Shown: positions 4,336 through 7,580 of the stretch, piece by piece
How the letters are laid out: each line of letters starts with the position of its first letter
Numbering within the stretch: position 1 is the first letter of the stretch
Source: Anaerolineae bacterium
GTDB taxonomy: Bacteria; Chloroflexota; Anaerolineae; Aggregatilineales; Phototrophicaceae
Assembly (NCBI GenBank): GCA_019912905.1
Contig: JAIOHO010000581.1
Span: 1-7,580, forward strand
Reading direction: 5' to 3'
DNA: 7,580 nt
Made by a program: the position numbers and the translations under genes
Notes under the pieces: model-generated
What the model was told of the DNA's origin: nothing
Databases searched by the model: none
The model's input: the letters and a program-made list of their open reading frames with translations, nothing else

Positions 4336-7300
4336 TCAAAACTTACTGAAATCAGGAACCGGTTCCTGGATAGCTGCGACCCGTTCGGCCAACAGGTTGG
4401 TCACCGCGCCGTCCCGCTCCACAATCCCGGCTACGCCCAGAAAGGCGCTGCCCCGGATGACCGCGCGGTAGTCGGCATACACCTGGGGACGCACAATGAC
4501 GTTGATGAATCCCTCGGCATCTTCCAGGGTGAGGAAGTGCACGCCCTTGGCGGTCGGTGGAGCCTGATGCATGACGATCAGCCCGGCAGCTCGCACGCGG
4601 CGACCAGTAGGGGCGGCCTGTACCCCGGCACTGCCCAGGATGCCATGCTGTTCCAGCCAGACCCGATGGGTGTCGAGGGGATGCTCGTGGAGGGACAGGC
4701 CCAACAGCCCGTATTCCAGGCCCTGCTGTTCCAGGGGGGTCAGCGGGGGGAGGTCCACCTCGGTTTCCGGGAAGTCCAGCGGGAGTTCATCGACCCCCGC
4801 GTGCACCTCGCCCAACTGCCACAACAGGCGGCGGCGATCCGGGTTCCAGGCATCACAACCCCCGCCAGGATGAGATGCTCGACCAAGCGCCGGGGCAGTC
4901 GAGTGCGCTGGCAGAAGTCGGCCAGACCCGCAAAAGGTTGGTCCGCTCGGGCCTGGATCACCGGCTGGATCGCGGCCTCCCCGAAGCCCTGGACATAATT
5001 GAGGCCGACCCGCAGCGCGTTGGCCGCCACCGTGCAGCGCGGCTCGCTGGCGTTGACCTCGACCGGCAGGACGGTGAAGCCGCGCCGCCGGGCGTCGTTG
5101 ACAATCACGGCGGGACTCCAGAAGCCCATCGGCTGGTGGTTGAGGAGGGCGGCATAGAAGGGCAGAGGGTGATACACCTTCAGCCAGGCGGACCAGTAGA
5201 CCAGCACGGCGAAGGCAGCGGCATGGCTCTTGGGGAAGGAATAGCCCCCAAAGGCGCGCAGCTTGTCAAAGACGGTTTCGGCTGTTTCCGGTGGGGTGCC
5301 GCGTGCGACGGCCCTCTGAACGAACGCCTCGTGGAAGCGGGCGACCTCGGTTTCAGCGCGCTTCGACCCCAACGCTCGGCGCAGGAGTTCGCCCTGACCG
5401 GGGGTGAACCCGGCCATATCCCGAGCGACCTTCAGCACCTGTTCCTGGAAGAGGATGACGCCCAGCGTTTCCCCCAGCGCGTCGCGCAGGCAGTCGTGGA
5501 AGCAGGTGACCGGTTCCTGGCCGAGCCGCCGCCGCAGGTAGGGATGGACCATATCGCCCTGGATGGGACCGGGGCGGATGAGGGAGATGGCGATGATCAG
5601 GTCGTTGAAGCTGCGGGGCTGGAAACGCGGCAGCATCTGGGCCTGGGCGCGGCTTTCGACCTGAAAGACACCAATGGTATCGGCGGCGGCGATCAGGCGA
5701 TACACGGCGGGATCGTCGAAGGTCAGGCGGTCCAGATCCGGGGCGGTGCCGGTAAGCGTCCCAATCATGTCGCGCGCCTCGGCAATGGCAGACAGCATCC
5801 GCAAGCCGAGGACGTCGATCTTGACCAGACCGGCGCGTTCCAGGGCGTCCTTGTCCCACTGGACGACGACCCGACCGGGCATGGTGGCCGGTTCGGTCGG
5901 GAGACGGGTGGTCAGGGGTTGGCGGGTGAGGATGAAGGCCCCGTTGTGGATGCCCAGGTGACGGGGCAGGCCGTCGATCTGCTGGCTCAGATCGGCCAGC
6001 ATCTGGCCGGTGGCGGTGTCTGGGAGTTGGTCGACAAAGCCATCGCGGGTATCGATCTGCGTGGCGATCTGGCTGAGCACATCGGGAGGCAGGCCGAGGG
6101 CCTGGCCGATGTCGCGCAGGGCGCTGCGGGCGCGGAAGGTGACGAAGGTACAAGCCATGGCCGCGTGGTCGTGGCCGTAGCGGGCATAGACGTACTGGAT
6201 GACCTCTTCGCGGCGGGCGGCATCAAAATCGATATCGATGTCCGGCACGAGACCACGTTCGTTGGAGAGAAAGCGCTCGAAGACCAGATCGTGTTTGAGC
6301 GGGTCCACCGGCGAAATGCCGAGCAGATAGGCGACCAGGGAGTTGGCGGCGCTGCCGCGGCCCTGGCACAGGATGCCGTTATGACCGGCAAAGCGCACCA
6401 GGTCCCAGACAATCAGGAAATAATGAGCGAGTCTGCTGCGCGCGATGACCCGTAGTTCGTGGTCAAGCTGTTCACGCGCGCGGCTGGACGGTTCCCCAAA
6501 ACGGTGATGCAGCCCTTCGTCGCACAACTGGGCCAGATACTCCAGGGCCGTCAGATTGTCCGGGGTGGGGAAGTCGGGCAGGTCTTGCAGGCCGGAAGTG
6601 AGATCGAATCGACAGCGCTCGGCGAAATGGCAGGTGCTGCGGAGGGCTTGCGGCAGGCCCACAAACCGACCGGCCATCTGGATACCGGACTTGAGGAAGT
6701 ATTCTGAGTTAGGGCGCAGAAGATGGGCAGCGTCATCCAGTGGGATGTGGTGTTGAATACCCATCAGGACATCCTGCAACGGGTGGCCGTCGGGCCGGGC
6801 ATAGTGGACATTGTTGGTGGCAACAAACCCTAGATCAAATTCACTCGCCAGTTCAACCAGATCGGCCACCAGAGCATCATCGTCAGGTCGAAGGTGATGC
6901 TGAAGTTCGATCCAGAAGCGTTCCGGGCCAAAGAGGTCGCGGTATGTATAAGCCGAGGCATAAGCTGCATCCCGATCACCCCGCAGCAATGCAGCTGGGA
7001 TGTGCCCCTTGCGGCAGCCGGAGAGGGCCATCAGGCCAGTCGCATAATTGCCGAGCGTGTCGGCAGGAAGTGCTGCTGAGCCTTTTTCAGCATGGTGACG
7101 GGCCAATGTAATCAACGTGCACAGGTTGGCCCAGCCGGTTGCATTCTCCACCAGCAGGGTCAGGTGTGCGCCGTCATCCAGGGTCAGTTCGGCACCCAGG
7201 ATGGGGTGGATGCCGTTTCCTTTCGCCGCCTCGACAAAAGGGATCGCGCCATAGACCGCATCATGATCGGTCAGGGCCAGCGCCGTCATGCCCAGGTCAG

Positions 7301-7388
7301 ACGCCTGGGCGATCAGATTTTCCGGGGAGGATGCGCCATCCAGCAGGCTGAAGGAGGAGTGGCAGTGGAGTTCGACGTAATCAATCAT
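4336..7388 (-). CDS. dnaE2: Error-prone DNA polymerase DnaE2 (ImuC), interrupted by a one-base frameshift
   Basis: This is a C-family polymerase of the SOS mutasome, which works with ImuA/ImuB in translesion synthesis. From ATG 7388 it opens with a PHP domain (YVELHCHSSFSLLDGAS, residues 4-20; ALTDHDAVYGA, 39-48). The palm follows with GRGSAANSLVAYLLG (343-357), the PDIDIDFD motif (382-389, D385/D387) and KIDVLGLRML with the third acidic residue. GGYSFPKSHAAAFAVLVYWSAWLKVYHP is the DnaE2 form of a motif that reads differently in replicative DnaE. A helix-hairpin-helix region leads to LVEHLILAG (about residue 842), where the frame is lost. The continuation, in the next frame to 4336, carries WQLGEVHAGV, PLTPLEQQGLEYGLLGLSLHEHPL and an OB-fold (GVHFLTLEDAEGFINVIVR). 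Restoring one base gives 1017 residues, normal for the family. ATG overlaps the upstream gene's stop, so translation is probably coupled. Confidence 0.93.
4859..4863 (-). other. Frameshift site in dnaE2 (run of five C/G)
   Basis: On the coding strand the run reads GGCGGGGGTTGTGATGCC. With one more G it would read ...ILAG-GCDAWNPDRRRLLWQLG, which is the normal DnaE2 sequence at this point; as it stands the frame changes to nonsense and stops at 4740-4742. The total length from ATG to the final TGA is 3053 bases, exactly one short of a multiple of three, in agreement with a single-base loss. It is either a real homopolymer mutation or a sequencing error. Confidence 0.85.
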
Positions 7389-7580
7389 ACAGCCGCTGCA
7401 GGCTCCACTGGCCGGTGAGCCGGTCGTAAGCCAGTTCGACCAGCAGGCCGGTGTCGGTGACGACTTTGAAGGTGTCGCGCTCGACGGGCCAGCGCCACCA
7501 GCCCCAGACTACCCGCCAGTGATTGGCGTGGGCAATCACCGTATGGGTGCGACCCTGCCAGGTGAAGCGCAGCGGCAGGC
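7381..7580 (-). CDS. C-terminal end of an upstream mutasome gene, DUF6504-like domain (probably ImuB-like), partial
   Basis: The frame enters at the window edge and runs 65 codons to TGA at 7381-7383, ending ...LTGQWSLQRLYD. The visible part is rich in Trp and Arg: LRFTWQGRTHTVIAHANHWRVVWGWWRWPVERDTFKVVTDTG split as FTWQGRTHTV, WGWWRWPVERD and LLVELAYDRLTGQW. This pattern resembles the small DUF6504-type domain found at the C-terminus of, or next to, ImuB/Y-family polymerase-like proteins just upstream of dnaE2. It overlaps the dnaE2 start by eight bases (ATGATTGA), so the two genes form an operon with coupled translation. Only the tail is present, so I cannot tell whether it is a domain of ImuB or a separate small protein. 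No catalytic motif is in view. The assignment rests on the local pattern and on the dnaE2 context. Confidence 0.6.
   Translation of the reverse strand, partial: LPLRFTWQGRTHTVIAHANHWRVVWGWWRWPVERDTFKVVTDTGLLVELAYDRLTGQWSLQRLYD

Noticed and set aside
5353..6153. A 266-codon minus-strand frame inside dnaE2, rich in Arg and Pro
   Set aside because: Same strand but out of phase with DnaE2; low-complexity R/P/H-rich translation is an out-of-frame reading of GC-rich codons, and it does not coincide with the real frameshift at 4859-4863.
4875..6455. A 526-codon plus-strand open frame antisense to dnaE2
   Set aside because: It lies wholly within the strongly recognisable DnaE2 coding region on the other strand; its composition (rich in G, D, A, Q, with no recognisable domain) is what a GC-rich gene gives when read in the complementary frame.
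1..7580. CRISPR array, tRNA or rRNA genes
   Set aside because: I saw no regularly spaced direct repeats and no recognisable tRNA or rRNA segments; the only sizeable repeats are the IS3 ends and the inverted IS110 tail.

Overview
The window most resembles a bacterial chromosome of moderately high GC. A Chloroflexota-type host is my best guess but is not proven. The guess rests on the gene families: a tandem-type NB-ARC/AAA regulator beginning 'PxSFIGRE', a tyrosine recombinase with a 'TPHTLRHTF' box, an AbrB-PIN pair, and an error-prone DnaE2 polymerase preceded by a small W/R-rich DUF6504-like domain. The two insertion sequences could come from elsewhere and say little about the host.

Layout from left to right. 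Positions 1-994 (minus strand) hold the N-terminal 331 residues of an NB-ARC-type signalling ATPase that runs off the left edge. Just upstream of it, also on the minus strand, is the C-terminal third of a tyrosine recombinase (1033-1338), cut off exactly at the left end of an IS3-family element (1339-2597). That element has 19/24-matching terminal inverted repeats, an orfA/orfB pair and an A6G slippery heptamer. Directly against it lies an IS110-family element with an intact 326-aa DEDD/Ser transposase (about 2598-3676). Then come a 15-bp perfect inverted repeat and an AbrB-PIN toxin-antitoxin module (3739-4186), both of whose genes look damaged. A 150-bp inverted remnant of a second IS110 copy (4184-4333, 140/150 identical to the end of the intact copy) closes off the toxin gene. 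Positions 4336-7388 (minus strand) carry an almost complete dnaE2/imuC gene with a single-base frameshift in a C/G run near 4859-4863. Its start overlaps by 8 bp the end of an upstream gene (7381-7580, partial) that looks like the C-terminal domain of an ImuB-like Y-family polymerase.

Taken together, the right half is the end of an SOS mutasome operon (translesion synthesis). The middle is an insertion-sequence graveyard that has eroded a toxin-antitoxin module and a recombinase. The left half is an accessory regulatory ATPase. The DNA between the two IS110 tails (3677-4183) is a 507-bp island holding the toxin-antitoxin genes, flanked by inverted IS110 right ends. I found no clearly new biological system. 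The most notable points are the IS110-flanked toxin-antitoxin island, the palindrome covering its ribosome binding site, the frameshift signal in the IS3 element, and the lesion in dnaE2.
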